A stretch of 64,000 nt of DNA from Calliopsis andreniformis. Lineage: Eukaryota; Arthropoda; Insecta; Hymenoptera; Andrenidae. The stretch covers positions 1,426,001 to 1,490,000 of the forward strand of contig NW_027480534.1 in assembly GCF_051401765.1 (NCBI RefSeq), written 5' to 3'. A program made the position numbers and the translations under genes. Below the pieces are notes generated by a model, which was not told the origin of the DNA, searched no databases, and saw only the letters and a list, made by a program, of their open reading frames with translations. Positions 28,011 to 39,339 of the stretch are shown here, one piece after another; the first letter of the stretch is position 1; each line of letters starts with the position of its first letter.

Positions 28011-28389
28011 GAGGATTGAGGATTGAGAATTGAGAATTGAGGATGAGGACTGAGGGCTGAGGGTTGAGGTTTGAGGAACGAGGATTGAGGATTGAGGCTT
28101 GAGGACTGAGGATTGACGATTGAGTATTGAAGATTGAGGATTGATGACTGAGGATTGAGGATTGAGGATAGAGCATTGAGGATTGAAGATTGAGGACTGG
28201 GGATTGAGGACTGAAGATTGAGGATTAAGGATTGAGGATTGGGGATTGAGGATCTAGGATTGGAGATTGATTATTGAGGATTCAAGATTGAGGATTGAGG
28301 ATTGAGGATTGAGAACTGAGAATTGAAGATGAGGACTGAGGGTTGAGGATTGAGGTTTGAGGAACGAGGATTGAGGATCGAGGATTGAG
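27257..28389. repeat. 628-bp tandem duplication of C-box sequence
   Basis: GAGCATCGAGG occurs at 27257 and again at 27885, 628 bp later. The following sequence repeats through the C boxes and AACGAGGATTGAGGATCGAG, until about 28,389 where the second copy runs into GAGGATGAGGTCTGAGG. In the first L2 copy (17,882-18,635) only the first unit plus the start of the second is present. The tandem may therefore have formed at the right edge of L2 copy 2, or been cut off on the left copy. Confidence 0.85.
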
Positions 28390-31300
28390 GATGAGGTCTG
28401 AGGTTTGAGGATTGAGGATTGAGGATTGAAGATTGAGGATTTGGTATTGAGTATTGAAGAATGAGGATTGAGGGTTGAGGATTGAGGATTGCGGATTGAA
28501 GATTGAGTATTGAGGATTGAAGCCTGAGGATTGAGAAATGAAGATTGAGGATTGGGGATTGAGGATTGACGATTGAGGATTGAGTATTGAGGATTGAGAA
28601 TTGAGGGTCGAGGATTGAAGATTGAGTATTGAGTATTGAAGACTGAGGATTGAGGATTGAGGATTGAAGGTTGAGGACTGAGTGTGGAGTATTGAGTGAT
28701 GAGAATTGATGTTTGTGGATTGAGATTTGAAGATTGAAGAATGGGGACTGAGTATTGAAAACTGTGAATTTAGGATATTCTGTTGAGAATTGAGGATTGA
28801 CAATTGATTTTTGAGGACTGAGGTCTGAAGATTGAGGATTCAGGATTGAGGATTCGGGATTGAGGTTTGAGGACTGAGGATTGAGGGTTGAGGATTGAGG
28901 ATTGAGGATTGACGCTTGAGGATTGAGGGTTGAGGATGGAGGATTGAAGAGAGAGGGCTGAGTGTTGAGGATTGAGTGTTGAGAATTGGTCTTTGAGGAT
29001 TGAGATTTGATTATTGGATATTGTGGATTGAGTTCAGAGCCATGAGAATTCAGGATATTCTATTGAGTATTGAGAATTGAGGATTGATGGTTGAGTATTG
29101 AGGATTGATGGTTGAGGGTTGTGTGTTGAATACTGAGGATTGAGGATTAAGGGTTGAGGATTGAGGATTGAGGATTGGGGATTGAGGATGATGGCTGAGG
29201 TTTGAGGATTGAGGTTTGAGGACTGAGGACTGAGGATTGAGGATTGAGAATTGAGGATTGAGGATTGAGGGTTGAAGACTGAGGATTGGGTATTGAGGAT
29301 TGAGGAATGAGGATTGAGGATTGAGGATTGAGGATTGAGGATTGAAGATTGAGTATTGAGGATTGAAGACTGACGGTTGAGGATTGAGCATTGAGGATTG
29401 AGGATTGAGAATTGAGGACTGAGGATTGAGAATTGAAGATTGAGTATTGAGGATTGAAGGTTGAGGATTGACGATTGAGTATTGAGTATTGAGGATGAGG
29501 GCTGAGGATCGAGGATGGAGGATGAGGGCTGAGGGTTGAGGATTGAGGGTTGAGTATTGAATCCTGCGAATTCAGGATATTCTATTGAGTATTGAGAATT
29601 GAGTATTGATGGTTGAGTATTGAGGATTGATGGTTGAGGGTTGTGTGTTGAATATTGAGGATTGAGGATTGAGGATTGAGGATTGAGGATTGAGGATTGA
29701 AGACTGAGTATTGATGATTGAAAAATTGAGGATTGAGTATTGAGGGTTGAGGATTGAGGACGAGGACTGACGGTTGAGTATTGAGGTTTGAGGATTGAGG
29801 ATTGAGGATTGAGGACTGAGGCTTGAGGATTGAGGATTGAGCATTGAAGATTGCAGGTTGAGGACTGGGGATTGAGGATTGAAGATTGAGGATTGAGGAT
29901 TGAGGATTGAGGATTGAGGATTGGGGATTGAGGATTGAGGATTGAGATACAGTATTGAGAATTGAAGATTGAGAATTTAGGATTGAGGATTGAACATTGA
30001 GGACTGAGTGTTGAGGGTCGAGTGATGAGAATTGATGTTTGTGGACGGAGGTTTGAAGATTGCAGATTGAGTATTGAGTATTGAATACTCTGAATTGAGG
30101 ATATTCTATTGAGGATTGAGTATTGAAGACTGATTGTTCAGGACCGAGGGCTGAAGATTGAGGATTCAGGATTGAGGGTTCAGAGTTGAGGTTTGGGGAC
30201 TGAGGACTGAGGATTGAAGATTGAGTATTGAGGATTGAAGATTGAGGATTGAGGATTGAGGATTGAGGATGAGGGCTGAGGTTTGAGGATTGAGGTTTGA
30301 GGGCTGAGGTTTGAGGATTGAGGTTTGAGGACTGAGGACTGAGGATTGAGGGTTGAAGATTGAGTATTGAGGATTCAGAATTGAGGTTTGAGGACTGAGG
30401 ATTGAGGATTGAAGATTGAGTATTGGGGATTGACAATTGTGGACTGAGGATTGAGGATTGAGGATTGAGGATGAGGTCTGAGGTTTGAGGATTGAGGATT
30501 GAGGATTGAAGATTGAGGATTTGGTATTGAGTATTGAAGAATGAGGATAGAGGGTTGAGGATTGAGGATTGCGGATTGAAGATTGAGTATTGAGGATTGA
30601 AGCCTGAGGATTGAGAAATGAATATTGAGGATTGGGGATTGAGGATTGACGATTGAGGATTGAGGATTGAGGACTGAGGCTTGAGGATTGAGGATTGAGC
30701 ATTGAGGATTGCAGGTTGAGGACTGGGGATTGAGGATTGAAGATTGAGCATTAAGGCTTGAGGATTGGGGATTGAGGATCTAGTATTGGAGATTGATTAT
30801 TGAGGATTCAAGATTGCGGATTGAGTATTGAGGATTGAGAATTGAGTATTGAGGATTGAGGATTGAGGATTGAGGATTGAGAATGAAGGCTGAGGTTTGA
30901 GGATTGAGGTTTGAGGACTGAGGACTGAGGATTGAGGATTGAGAATTGAGGATTGAGGATTGAGGGTTGAAGATTGAGGATTGGGTATTGAGGATTGAGG
31001 AATGAGGATTGAGGATTGAGGATTGAGGATTGAGGATTGAGGATTGAAGATACAGTATTGAGAATTGAAGATTGAGAATTTAGGATTGAGGATTGAACAT
31101 TGAGGACTGAGTGTTGAGGGTTGAGTGATGAGAATTGATGTTTATGGATAGAGATTTGAAGATTGCAGATTGAGTATTGAGTATTGAAAACTGTGAATAG
31201 AGGATATTCTATTGAGGATTGAGGATTGACAACTGATTGTTGAGGACTGAGCGCTGAAGGTTGAGGATTCAATATTGAGGATCCAGAACTGAGGTTTGAG

Positions 31301-32408
31301 GGCTGAGGATTGAGGATTGAAGATTGAGTATTCAGGATTGAAGATTGCAGATTGAGTATTCATTATTGAAAACTGTGAATTGAGGATGTTCTATTGAGGA
31401 TTGAGGATTGACAACTAATCGTTGAGGACTCAGGGCTGAAGATTGAGGATTCAGGATTGAGGATTCAGAGTTGAGGTTTGGGGACTGAGGACTGAGGATT
31501 GAAGATTGAGTATTGAGGATTGAAGATTGAGGATTGAGGATTGAGGATTGAGGATTGAGGATTGAGGATTGAGGATTGAAGATTGAGTATTGAGGATTGA
31601 AGACTGACGGTTGAGGATTGAGCATTGAGGATTGAGGATTGAGAATTGAGGACTGAGGATTGAGAATTGAAGATTGAGTATTGAGGATTGAAGGTTGAGG
31701 ATTGACGATTGAGTATTGAGGATTGAGGATGAGGGCTGAGGATCGAGGATGGAGGATGAGGGCTGAGGGTTGAGGATTGAGGGTTGAGTATTGAATCCTG
31801 CGAATTCAGGATATTCTATTGAGTATTGAGAATTGAGTATTGATGGTTGAGTATTGAGGACTGAGGGTTGAGGGTTGAAGATTGAGTATTGAGGATTCAG
31901 AATTGAGGTTTGAGGACTGAGGGTTGAGGATTGAAGTTCGAGTATTGGGGATTGAAGATTGAGGACTGAGGATTGAGGATTGAGGATTGAGGATTGAGGA
32001 CTGAGGCTTGAGGATTGAGGATTGAGGATTGAGTATTGAGGATTGGGGATTGGAGATTGGGTATTGATGATTGAGGAATGAGGATTGAGGATTGAGGATT
32101 GAGGATTGAGGATTGAAGATAGAGTATTGAGGATTGAAGACTGACGGTTGAGGATTCAGGATTGAGGATTGAGGATTGAGGATTCAGGATTGATGATTGA
32201 GTATTGAGGATTGAAGATTGAGGGTTGAGGATTGAGGTTTGAGGATTGAGGATTGAAGATTGCGGACTGAGGATTGAGGTTTGAGGATTGAGGATTGTGC
32301 ATTGAGGATTGCAGGTTGAGGACTGGGGATTGAGGATTGAAGATTGAGGATTATGGATTGTGGATTGGGGATTGAGGATCTAGGATTGGAGATTGATTAT
32401 TGAGGATC
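28390..32408. repeat. Mosaic segment of the left domain
   Basis: This segment is assembled from several short copied blocks. 28,390-28,575 matches 30,480-30,665 (offset 2,090, sharing the rare unit GGATTTGGTATTG). About 29,290-29,620 matches 31,520-31,855 (offset 2,234; EcoRI 29568 and 31802). A cores lie at 28774, 30100, 31203 and 31385 (variant GATGTTCT), and B cores at 29054, 29576 and 31810. No gene or unique sequence is present. Confidence 0.75.
29582..30751 (-). other. Longest cryptic open frame (389 codons), not considered a gene
   Basis: This is the longest open frame in the window, on the minus strand, and it reads as imperfect NPQSSIL heptapeptides throughout. It has no domain, signal peptide, membrane segment, ribosome-binding site or splice pattern that I can recognise. 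A TCCTCAA heptamer repeat gives the same heptapeptide in all three minus frames, because 3 units are 21 nt or 7 codons, so long open frames appear by chance wherever ATTCAGG, ATTAAGG or CTAGG variants fall out of frame. Other such frames (40,303-41,427; 53,252-54,376; 657-1,706; 35,641-36,696) overlap in different frames and end at those variants. I regard all of them as non-coding unless transcripts are shown. Confidence 0.9.
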
Positions 32409-33687
32409 CAAGATTGAGGATTGAGTATTGAGGATTGAGAATTGAGAATTGTGGATGAGGACTGTTGGTTGAGGATTGTGGTTTGAGGACCGAGGATTGC
32501 GGATTGTGGATTGAGGACTGAGGATTATCGATTGAGTATTAAAGATTGAGGATTGATGACTGAGGATTGAGGATTGAGGATTGAGGATTGAGGATTGAGG
32601 ATTGAGGATTGAAGATTGAGTATTGAGTATTGAATATTGAGGATTGAGGATTGAGGATTGAGGATTGAGAATGAGGGCTGAGGGTTGAGGATTGATGTTT
32701 GAGCTTTGAATCCTGAGAATTCAGGATATTCTATTGAGTATTGAGAATTGAGTACTGATGGTTGAGTATTGAGGATTGAGGGTTGAGGATTGAGGATTGA
32801 GTATTGAAGATTGAGGATTGATGATTTAGGATTGAGGATTGAGGATTGAGGATTGAGGATAGAGGATTGAAGATTGAGTATTGAGGATTGAAGATTGAGG
32901 ATTGAGGATTGAGGGTTGAGGTTTGAGGATCGAGGATTGAGATACAGTATTGAGAATTGAAGATTGAGAATTGAGGATTGAGGATTGAACGTTGAGGACT
33001 GAGTGTTGAGGGTGGAGTGGTGAGAATTGATGTTTGTGGATAGAGGTTTGAAGATTGCAGATTGAGTATTGAGTATTGGATACTCTGAATTGAGGATATT
33101 CTATTGAGGATTGAGTATTGACGACTGATTGTTGAGGACTGAGGGCTGAAGATTGAGGATTCAGGATTGAGGATTCAGTGTTAAGGTTTGGGGACTGAGG
33201 ACTGAGGATTTAAGATTGAGTATTAAGGATTGAAGCTTGAGGTTTGAGGATTGAGGATTGAGGATTGAGGATCATGGCTGAGGTTTGAGGATTGTGGTTT
33301 GAGGACTGAGGACTGAGGATTGAAGATTGGGTATTGAGGATTGAAGACTGACGGTTGAGGATTGAGGACTAAGGATTGAGGATTGAGGAATGGGGATTGA
33401 AGATTGAGTATTGAGGATTGAAGATTGCGGGTTGAGGATTGAGGATTGAGGATTGAGGATTGAGGAATGGGGATTGAAGATTGAGTATTGAGGATTGAAG
33501 ATTGAGGGTTGAGGATTGAGGATTGAGGATTGAAGATTGAGTATTGAGGATTGAAGACAGAGGATTGAGAAATGAAGATTGAGGGTTGGGGATTGAGGAT
33601 TGACGATTGAGGATTGAGTATTGAGGATTGAGGATTGAGGGTTGAGGATTGAAGGTTGAGTATTGGGTATTGAAGATTGAGGATTGA
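32409..33687. repeat. Segment L3, copy 2 (about 1.28 kb)
   Basis: This is a copy of 18,622-19,900 at constant offset 13,787. The match begins after the C-box region at about 32,401 and ends at about 33,687, where this copy continues with consensus heptamers and the other with GGATAGGGG. The sequence left of it (about 32,290-32,450) resembles 11,560-11,730 instead, so the border is a recombination joint between two source segments. Confidence 0.87.
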
Positions 33688-35950
33688 GGATTGAGGATTG
33701 AAGATTGAGGACTGAGTGTTGAGGGTTGAGTGATGAGAATTGATGTTTGTGGATTGAGATTTGAAGATAGAAGGGTCGGGACTGAATATTGGAAACTGTG
33801 AATTGAGGATATTCTATTGAGGATTGAGGATTGACAATGGATTTTTGAGGACTGAGGCCTCAAGACTGAGGATTAGCGATTGAGGATTCGGGATTGAGGT
33901 TTGAGGACTGAGGATTGAGTGTTGAGGATTGAGGATTGAGGATTGACGCTTGAGGATTGAGGGGTTGAGAATGGAGGATTGAAGAGAGAGGACTGAGCGT
34001 TGAGGATTGAGTGTTGAGAATTGATCTTTGAGGATTGAGATTTGATTATTGGATATTGTGGATAAAGTATAGAACCATGAGAATTCAGGATATTCTATTG
34101 AGTATTGAGAGTTGAGGATTGATGGTTGAGTATTGAGGATTGATGGTTGAGGGCTGTGTGTTGAATATTGAGGATTGAGGATTGAGGATTGAGGATTGAG
34201 GATTGAGGATTGAGGATTGAAAACTGAGTATTGATGATTGAAAAATTGAGGATTGAGTATTGAGGGTTGAGGATTGAGGACGAGGACTGACGGTTGAGTA
34301 TTGAGGTTTGGGGATTGAGGATTGAGGATTGAGGACTGAGGCTTGAGGGTTGAGGATTGAGCATTGAGGATTGCAGGTTGAGGACTGGGGATTGAGGATT
34401 GAAGATTGAGCATTAAGGATTGAGGATTGGGGATTGAGGATCTAGTATTGGAGATTGATTATTGAGGATTCAAGATTGAGGATTGAGTATTGAGGATTGA
34501 GAATTGAGTATTGAGGATTGAAGATTGAGGGTTGTGGATTGAGGTTTGAGAATTTAGGATTGAAGATTGCGGATTGAGGATTGAGCATTGAGGACTGAGG
34601 ATTGGGGACTGAGTAATGAAGATTGAGGATTGAGTATTGAGGATTGAGGATTGAGGATTGAGGATTGAAGATACAGTATTGAGAATTGAAGATTGAGGAT
34701 TTAGGATTGAGGATTGAACATTGAGGTCTGAGTGTTGAGGGTTGAGTGATGAGAATTGATGTTTGTGGATAGAGTTTTGAAGATTGCAGATTGATTATTG
34801 AGTATTGAAAACTGTGAATAGAGGATATTCTATTGAGGATTGAGGATTGACAACTGATTGATGAAGACTGAGCGCTGAAGGTTGAGGATTCAGTATTGAG
34901 GGTTCAGAATTGAGGTTTGAGGGCTGAGGATGGAGGATTGAAGATTGAGTAATGAGGATTGAAGATTGCAGATTGAGCATTGATTACTGAAAACTGTGAA
35001 TTGAGGATATTCTATTGAGGATTGCGGATTGACAACTGATTGTTGAGGACTGAGGGCTGAAGATTGAGGATTCAGTATCGAGGATTCAGGATTGAGGTTT
35101 GAGGACTGAGGATTGAGAATTGAAGATTGAGTATTCAGGATTGAAGATTGAGGATTGAGGATTGAGTATTGAGGATTGAGGATGAGGGCTGAGGATCGAG
35201 AATGGAGGATGATGGCTGAGGGTTGAGGATTGTGGTTTGAGTATTGAATCCTGCGAATTCAGGATATTCTATTGGGTATTGAGAATTGAGGATTGATGGT
35301 TGAGTATAGAGGACTGAGGATTGATGGTTGCAGATTGAGTATTGAGGATTCAGAATTGAGGTTTGAGGACTGATGATTGAGGATTGAAGTTTGAGTATTG
35401 GGGATTGAAGATTGAGGACTGAGGATTGAGGATTGAGGATTGAGGATGAGGTCTGAGGGTTGAGGATTGAGGATTGAGTATTGAAGATTGAGGACTGAGT
35501 GTAGAGTGTTGTGTGATGAGAATTGATGTTTGTGTATTGAGATTTGAAGATGGATGAATGGGGACTGAGTATTGAAAACTGTGAATTTAGGATATTCTGT
35601 TGAGGATTGAGGATTGACAATTGATTGTTGAGGACTGAGGTCAGAAGATTGAGGATTCAGGATTGAGGATTCGGGATTGAGGTTTGAGGACTGAGGATTG
35701 AGAGTTGAGGACTGAGGATTGATGATTGACTCTTGAGGATTGAGGGTTGAGGATGGAGGATTGAAGAGAGAGCGCTGAGTGTTGAGGATTGAGTGTTGAG
35801 AATTGGTCTTTGAGGATTGAGACTTGATTATTGGATATTGCGGATTGAGTACAGAGCCAAGGGAATTCAGGATATTCTATTGAGTATTGAGAATTGAGGA
35901 TTGATGATTGAGTATTGAGGATTGATGGTTGAGGGTTGTGTGTTGAATAT
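33688..35950. repeat. Last stretch of the left domain
   Basis: Four A cores (33808, 34824, 35006, 35591) and three B cores (34089, 35263, 35871) keep the characteristic spacings of the left domain: A to B 281 and 280 bp, A to A 182 bp, A to B 257 bp. The stretch 34,670-35,270 resembles 14,600-15,210 and 31,040-31,400. It ends at the phase break near 35,950. Confidence 0.75.
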
Positions 35951-36449
35951 TGGCATTGAGGATTGAAGAATGAGGATTGAGGATTGAGGATTGAGGATTG
36001 AGGATTGAAGATTGAGTATTGAGGATTGAAGATTGAGGATTGAGGATTGAGGGTTGAGGGTTGAGGGTTGAGGATTGAGGATTGAGGATTGAGGATTGAG
36101 GATTGAGTATTGAAGACTGAGTATTGAGGATTGAAGGTTGAGGGTTGAGGATTGAGGATTGAAGATTGAGTATTGAGGATTGAAGATCGATGAATGAGGA
36201 TTGAGGATTGAGGATTGAGGATTGAGGATTGAAGATTGAGGATTAGGGACTGAGGATAGAAGATAAAGGATTGGGGACTGAGGATTGAGGATTGAAGATT
36301 AGGTATTGAGGATTGAAGATTGAGGATTGAGGATTGAGGATTGAGGATTGAAGATTGAGGATTCAGGATGAGGGCTGAGGGTTGAGGATTGAGGTTTGAG
36401 GTCTGATGATTGAGGATTGAGGATTGAGAATTGAGGATTGAGGATTGTG

Positions 36450-38335
36450 GATTGAGGACTGATGATTGAGGATTGAGAATTGAGGATTGAAGATTGAGTA
36501 TTGAGGATTGAAGGTTGAAGATTGACGATTGAGGATTGGGGATTGAGGATTGAAGATTGAGGATTGGGGACTGAGCGTTGAGGGTTGAGTGATGAGAATT
36601 GATGTTTGTGGATAGAGATATGAGGATTGCAGATTGAGTATTGAGTATTGAAAACTGTGAATTGATGATATTCTGTTGAGGACTGAGGATTGACAACTGT
36701 TTGTTGAGGACTCAGGGCTGAAGATTGAGGATTCAGGGTTGAGGATTCAGAGTTGAGGTTTGAGGACTGAGGATTGAGGATTGAAGATTGAGTATTGAGG
36801 ATTGAAGATTGAGGATTGAGGATTGAGGATTGAGGATTGAGTGTTGAAGATTGAATATTGATGATTGAAATTGAGGATTGAGGATTGAGTGTTGTGGATT
36901 CAGGACGAGGACTGAGGGTTGAGTATTGATGTTTGAGTTCTGAGGATTGAGGATTGAGGATTGAGAATTGAGGATTGAGGATTGAGGATTGAAGATTGAG
37001 TATTGAGTATTGATGATTGAGGATTGAGGATTGAGTATTAAGGATTGAGGATTGAGGATTGAGGATTGAGGATTGAGGATTGAGGATTGAGGATTGAGGA
37101 TTGAGGATTGAGTATTGAAGATTGAGGATTGGGTATTCAGGATTGAAGAATGAGGATTGAGGATTGAGGATTGAGGATTGAGGGTTGAAGATTGAGTATT
37201 GAGGATTGGAGATTGTGGATTGAGGGTTAAGGATCGAGGATTGAGGGTTGAGATTTGAGGATTGAAGATTGAGTATTGAGGATTGACGATTGAAGATTGA
37301 GTATTGAGGATTGAAGGTTGAAGATTGACGATTGAGGATTGAGGATTGAGGACTGAAGATTGAGGATTGGGGACTGAGCGTTGAGGGTTGAGTGATGAGA
37401 ATTGATGTTTGTGGATAGAGATTTGAGGATTGCAGATTGAGTATTGAGGATTGAAGGTTGAGGATTGAGGATTGAGGATTGACGATTGAGGATGAGGGCC
37501 GAGGGCTGAGGATTGAGGCTTAAGGACTGAGGACTGAGGGTTGAGGATTGAGAATTGAGGATTGAGGATTGAGGATTGAAGATTCAGGATTGGGGACTGA
37601 GTGTTGAGTGTTGAGTGATGTGAATTGTAGTTTGTGGATAGAGATTTGAAGATTGCAGATTGAGTACTGCGAATTGAAAGCTCTGAACTGAGGATATTCT
37701 ATTGAGGATTGAGGATTGACAACTGATTGTTGAGGACTGAGGGCCGAAGATTGAGGATTCAGGATTGAGGATTCAGGATTGAGGTTTGGGGACTGAGGAT
37801 TGAGGATTGAGGATTGAGGATTGAAGATTGACGATTGAGGATTGAGGATTGAGGATTGAGGATTGGTGATTGAGGATTGAGGATTGAGGGTTGAGGATTG
37901 AAGATTGAGTATTGAGGATTGAAGATTGAGGACTGATGATTGAGGATTGGGGATTTAGGTTTGAAGCTTGGGGATTGGTGACTGAGTATTGAGGGTTGAG
38001 TGATGAGAATTGATGTTTGTGGATAGAGATCTGAAGATTGCAAATTGAGTAATGAGTATTGAAAACTGTGAATTGAGGATATTCTATTGACGATTGGGGA
38101 TTGACAACTGATTGTTGAGGACTGAGGGCTGAAGCTTGAGGATTCAGGATTGAGGATTTAGGACTGAGAATTGAGGATTGAGGATTCAGGATTGAGGTTT
38201 GAGGGCTGAGGATTGAGGATTGAGGATTGAGGATTGAGGATTGTGGATTGAGGATTGAAATTTGAGGATTAGTTATTGCGGATTGAACATTGAGGGCTGA
38301 GCATTGAGGATTGAGGATCGAGGATTGAGGATTGA
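36450..38335. repeat. Right-domain repeat R1, copy 1
   Basis: This segment matches 45,720-47,598, first at offset 9,270 (36451 with 45721, 36601 with 45871, 36841 with 46111) and then 9,263 after loss of one heptamer before 37,759. The match ends near 38,335, where this copy reads GATTGAAGATTCAATATTG and the other GATTGATGATTGAGG. It includes A cores 36667, 37693 and 38078; the last two are 385 bp apart, exactly 55 heptamers, as in every other copy. Confidence 0.87.
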
Positions 38336-39339
38336 AGATTCAATATTGATGATTGAAGATTGAGTATTGAGAATTGAGGATTGAGGATTGAGGATTGAAG
38401 ATTGGGGATTCGGTATTGAGGATTGAAGAATGGGGATTGAGGATTGAGGATTGAGGATTGAGGATTGCAGATTGAGTATTGAGGATTGAAGATTGAGGAT
38501 TGAGGATTGAGTATTGAGGATTGAGGATTGAGGATTGAGGATTGAAGATTGAGTATTGAGGATTGAAGATTGAGGATTGAGGATTGAGTATTGAGGATTG
38601 AGGATTGAAGATTGAGGATTGGGGATTGAGGATTGATGTTTGAGGATTCAGGATTGAGGATTCAGAATTGAGGTCTGAGGACTGAGGATTGAAAATTGAA
38701 GATTGAGTATTGAGGATTGAGTATTGAGGATTGAATATTGAGGATTGAGGATTGAGGATGAGGGCTGAGGGCTGAGGGTTGAGGATTGAGGTTTGAGGAC
38801 TGAGGACTGAGGATTGAGGATTGAGGATTGAGGATTGAAGAATGAGGATTGAAAATTGATGATTGAGGATTCAGAATTGAGGATTGATGGTTGAGGATTG
38901 AAGATTGAGGATTGGCTATTGAGGATGGAAGAATGAGGATTGAGGATTTCGGATTGAGGATTGAGGATTGAAGATTGAGTATTGAGGATTGAAGATTGAG
39001 GATTGAGGATTGAGGATTGAGGATTGAAGATTGAGGATTGGGGACTGAGTATTGAGTGTTGAGTGATGAGAATTGATATTTGTGGATAGAGATTTGAAGA
39101 TTGCAGATTGAGAATTGAGAATTGAAGACTCTGAACTGAGGATATTCTATTGAGGATTGAGGATTGACAACTGATTGTTGAGGACATGAGGGCCGAAGGT
39201 TGAGGATTCAGGATTGAGGATTCAGGATTGAGGTTTGGGGACTGAGGATTGAGGATTGAGGATTGAGGATTGAAGATTGACGATTGAGGATTGAGGATTG
39301 AGGATTGAAGATTGACGATTGAGGATTGAGGATTGAGGA

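Larger units (their letters stand above)
778..35598. repeat. A boxes of the left domain (core GATATTCT)
   Basis: The A box is a ~210-bp conserved block. It opens with GTGATGAGAATTGATGTTTG, passes ATTGCAGATTGAG, AAAACTGTGAATTGAGG and ATATTCT, then GACAACTGATTGTTGAGGAC and usually two ATTCAGG units. It parses completely into heptamers, ATATTCT being the most diverged. Core starts outside L2 copy 2 are 781, 1375, 2710, 4331, 5023v, 5338, 6154, 6574, 7622, 8564, 9158, 10681, 12302, 12987v, 13302, 13887v, 14762, 14944, 15536, 15718, 16390, 17548, 19308, 28774, 30100, 31203, 31385v, 33095, 33808, 34824, 35006 and 35591 (v, variant core). L2 copy 2 repeats those from 10681 to 17548 at plus 9,375. 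Confidence 0.85.
1647..35940. repeat. B boxes (EcoRI site plus GATATTCT) of the left domain
   Basis: The B box shares the ATATTCT heptamer with the A box but has a different frame around it. A CCATGAGAATTCAGG or CCTGAGAATTCAGG entry (also CCTGCGAATTC) is followed by ATATTCT, then ATTGAGTATTGAGAATTGAG, ATTGATGGTTGAG and often GTTGTGTGTTGAATATTGAG. All of this is in 7-bp register. There are 26 copies, listed by their EcoRI sites under the left domain. The A and B boxes probably descend from one ancestral block; that is inference from the shared rare heptamer. Confidence 0.85.
1..35950. repeat. Left array domain, EcoRI B-box subfamily
   Basis: This domain is more diverged than the rest and is marked by 26 GAATTC sites. 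They start at 1647, 2983, 3953, 5587, 6846, 9430, 10954, 11924, 13551, 14159, 15193, 17254, 18930, 20329, 21299, 22926, 23534, 24568, 26629, 29046, 29568, 31802, 32717, 34081, 35255 and 35863. Each sits in a conserved context, GAATTC followed at once by AGGATATTCTAT (GGGTATTCTAT at 17254 and 26629). I saw none to the right of 35863. Runs of perfect consensus are short, up to about seven units. The right border is placed near 35,950, where a B-box tail that normally continues AATATTGAGG instead reads AATATTGGCATTGAGG, a phase break. Confidence 0.85.

Noticed and set aside
1647..35868. B boxes as transposon ends or insertion footprints
   Set aside because: Each B box parses in 7-bp register with its neighbours. 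There are no inverted repeats, target-site duplications or foreign sequence between boxes.
35641..36696. 351-codon minus-strand open frame with partial relatives at 45,262-45,966 and 56,116-56,820
   Set aside because: Same low-complexity heptapeptide with no recognisable fold. It spans the border of two satellite subfamilies, which argues against a conserved gene.
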